A stretch of DNA of 64,000 nt. It comes from Alistipes sp. (GTDB taxonomy: Bacteria; Bacteroidota; Bacteroidia; Bacteroidales; Rikenellaceae). The stretch spans positions 1 through 64,000 of the forward strand of contig JAGATC010000019.1 in NCBI GenBank assembly GCA_017621455.1, given 5' to 3'. Positions within the stretch are counted from its first letter, which is position 1, and the number at the start of each line of letters is the position of its first letter. Positions 62,771-64,000 of the stretch are shown piece by piece. Position numbers and translations under genes: made by a program. The notes below the pieces were generated by a model, which saw only the letters and a list, made by a program, of their open reading frames with translations, was not told the origin of the DNA and did no database searches.

Positions 62771-64000
62771 TTACTTCTTATTGTTATTAGCGGCCGCGCG
62801 TGCGCGTATGTTGGTCATCACCGTCTGCTTACCAATCCGTATGTAGTCCAACAGAGGAAGGTACGAGGGGCATGTGTACGAGCAGCAGCCACACTCGATG
62901 CAGTCCACCGTGTTATGCTCCTCGGCCATATCCCACTTCTGCAACTTAGCCAACTTCGAGAGGATGTAGGGCTCAAGACCCATAGGACACGCCTCGACGC
63001 ACTTACCACACTTGATGCACTGCAACTCCTTGCCACGTGCTGCCTCCTTGCCCGAGAGTACGGTAAGACCCGAGCAACCCTTGATGAGTGGTGCTGTGAT
63101 GTCTACCACGGCGCGACCCATCATAGGACCACCATTTAGTAGCTTAACATCACCCTCGGGGATGCCCGCGAGCTCGAACAGACGGCTTACGGGAGTACCA
63201 AAGCGAGCCAAGTAATTATGCGTGGTTTTGAGGTGCTTACCCGTTACCGTCACAACGCGCTCGATAAGGGGCTTATTCTTCTGCACTGCCTCGTAGATAG
63301 CCACCGCTGTAGATACGTTACATACCACAGCACCCACCGATATAGGCAGTGCTGGTGGGGGTGCCACCTGACGACCCGTCACGGCAGCGATGAGCTGCTT
63401 CTCACCACCCTGTGGGTAGCGCATCTTTAGAGGCATGACCTCGATGCCAACGTAGTTGTCGCGCTTGATGACCTCACGGATGTGAGCTATAGCGTCGGGC
63501 TTGTTGTTCTCCACGCCGATAACCGCACGCTTAACACCCACGGCGCGCATTACTATCTCCACGCCTGTGAGCATCATCTCCGTGCGCTCGAGCATCGTAC
63601 GGTAGTCCGACGTAAGGTAGGGCTCGCACTCCACGCCGTTGATAATGACTACCTCGGCCTTCTGACCATCGGGAATCGAGAGCTTGACATGTGTGGGGAA
63701 CTGCGCACCGCCAAGGCCCACAATACCCGCATCCTTAATCTTTGCTACGATCTCCTGGGGTGTTAGCGTGCACTCGCGCTTATGCTCCGGTGTGCGGTCG
63801 ATGGTATCCACCCACTCGTCGCCCTCGCGCTTGATGACAACCATCATCCGTCGTTGTCCCTGACCGTTGGGGTAGGCATCAACAGCAGTCACCGTACCCG
63901 AGATGGGTGAGTGAATGTTTGCCGACACGAAGCCCACGGCCTGACCTATAAGCTGACCCGTAAGTACCTTGTCACCCTTCTGAACCACAGGTGTTGAGGG
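62771..64000 (-). CDS. rnfC: Rnf complex subunit RnfC (N-terminus outside the window)
   Basis: The frame stays open to the right edge, so 410 codons are visible and the start is missing. It has a biotinyl-lipoyl-like N-terminal part (SANIHSPISGTV), the NADH/FMN region (GLGGAQFPTHVKLSI) and two 4Fe-4S motifs, CIKCGKCVEACPMG and CIECGCCSYTCPSY. RnfC is the cytoplasmic electron-entry subunit. An apparent start at 63988 is internal because codons continue upstream. rnfB is expected just outside. Confidence 0.95.
   Translation of the reverse strand, partial: PSTPVVQKGDKVLTGQLIGQAVGFVSANIHSPISGTVTAVDAYPNGQGQRRMMVVIKREGDEWVDTIDRTPEHKRECTLTPQEIVAKIKDAGIVGLGGAQFPTHVKLSIPDGQKAEVVIINGVECEPYLTSDYRTMLERTEMMLTGVEIVMRAVGVKRAVIGVENNKPDAIAHIREVIKRDNYVGIEVMPLKMRYPQGGEKQLIAAVTGRQVAPPPALPISVGAVVCNVSTAVAIYEAVQKNKPLIERVVTVTGKHLKTTHNYLARFGTPVSRLFELAGIPEGDVKLLNGGPMMGRAVVDITAPLIKGCSGLTVLSGKEAARGKELQCIKCGKCVEACPMGLEPYILSKLAKLQKWDMAEEHNTVDCIECGCCSYTCPSYLPLLDYIRIGKQTVMTNIRARAAANNNKK

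Noticed and set aside
63985..63988. GTG as the start of rnfC
   Set aside because: The reading frame continues upstream to the window edge and RnfC normally has more N-terminal sequence, so the gene is simply cut off.

Overview
The window reads as a chromosomal segment of a Bacteroidales bacterium, probably close to Alistipes/Rikenellaceae. Evidence is the promoter architecture (TTTG, 19-20 bases, TAnnTTTG, seen at several genes), many lipoproteins with Bacteroidota-type domains (BACON, DUF4988-like, PepSY-like, DUF4199, DUF4293), outer-membrane proteins, an Rnf complex and a glycogen cluster with GH57 and GH133 enzymes. The genus is inferred; nothing in the window proves it. I saw no rRNA, CRISPR array, IS element or intact prophage.

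Layout. 0-1.6 kb: 3' end of an outer-membrane protein gene facing a BACON-like lipoprotein. 1.7-8.4 kb: a TetR-controlled export operon (TolC, HlyD adaptor, two ABC ATPases, two ABC-2 permeases) that matches the E. coli YbhGFSR system with YbhF split in two. 8.5-9.9 kb: tRNA-Leu followed by a 307-bp element flanked by a duplicated tRNA 3' end, then a 47-residue ORF and an ECF sigma factor. 10.2-11.1 kb: intergenic repeats. 11.2-13.1 kb: a transmembrane Ser/Thr kinase with BACON and C-type-lectin-like outer domains. 13.2-18.5 kb: a gene run on the minus strand (MltG, DUF4199, GT2, DUF4293, thioesterase, UbiA, EamA), then the SRP RNA. 18.7-24.0 kb: TPR protein, outer-membrane barrel and a membrane protein.

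24.1-32.6 kb: an OsmC protein, then on the minus strand two M16 peptidases, an HD hydrolase, a GH3 glucosidase, a GH2-like lipoprotein and UmuDC. 32.7-37.8 kb: an EIIC-like membrane protein, a bile-salt-hydrolase-family enzyme and a large surface lipoprotein. 38-41 kb: a second C-type-lectin-like protein, a lipoprotein preceded by a strongly structured RNA candidate, and a second repeat cluster. 41.1-47.3 kb: two PepSY-like proteins, a lipoprotein and a glycogen/alpha-glucan cluster (GH133, GT4, GH57). 47.5-53.7 kb: HemW, serine dehydratase, small membrane proteins, a SLOG protein, a porin and a YeiH-family transporter. 53.7-55.8 kb: plsX, rpmF, DUF177. 55.9-59.5 kb: a two-component system beside a duplicated TonB-C protein. 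59.7-64 kb: rnfC(partial)-D-G-E-A.

Most interesting: the tRNA-Leu-bounded structured element (8658-9021), the long-helix RNA with an alternative terminator fold (39778-39978), the kinase-BACON-lectin receptor (11191-13134), and the palindromic repeat clusters that lie just beyond the terminators of both C-type-lectin-like genes.
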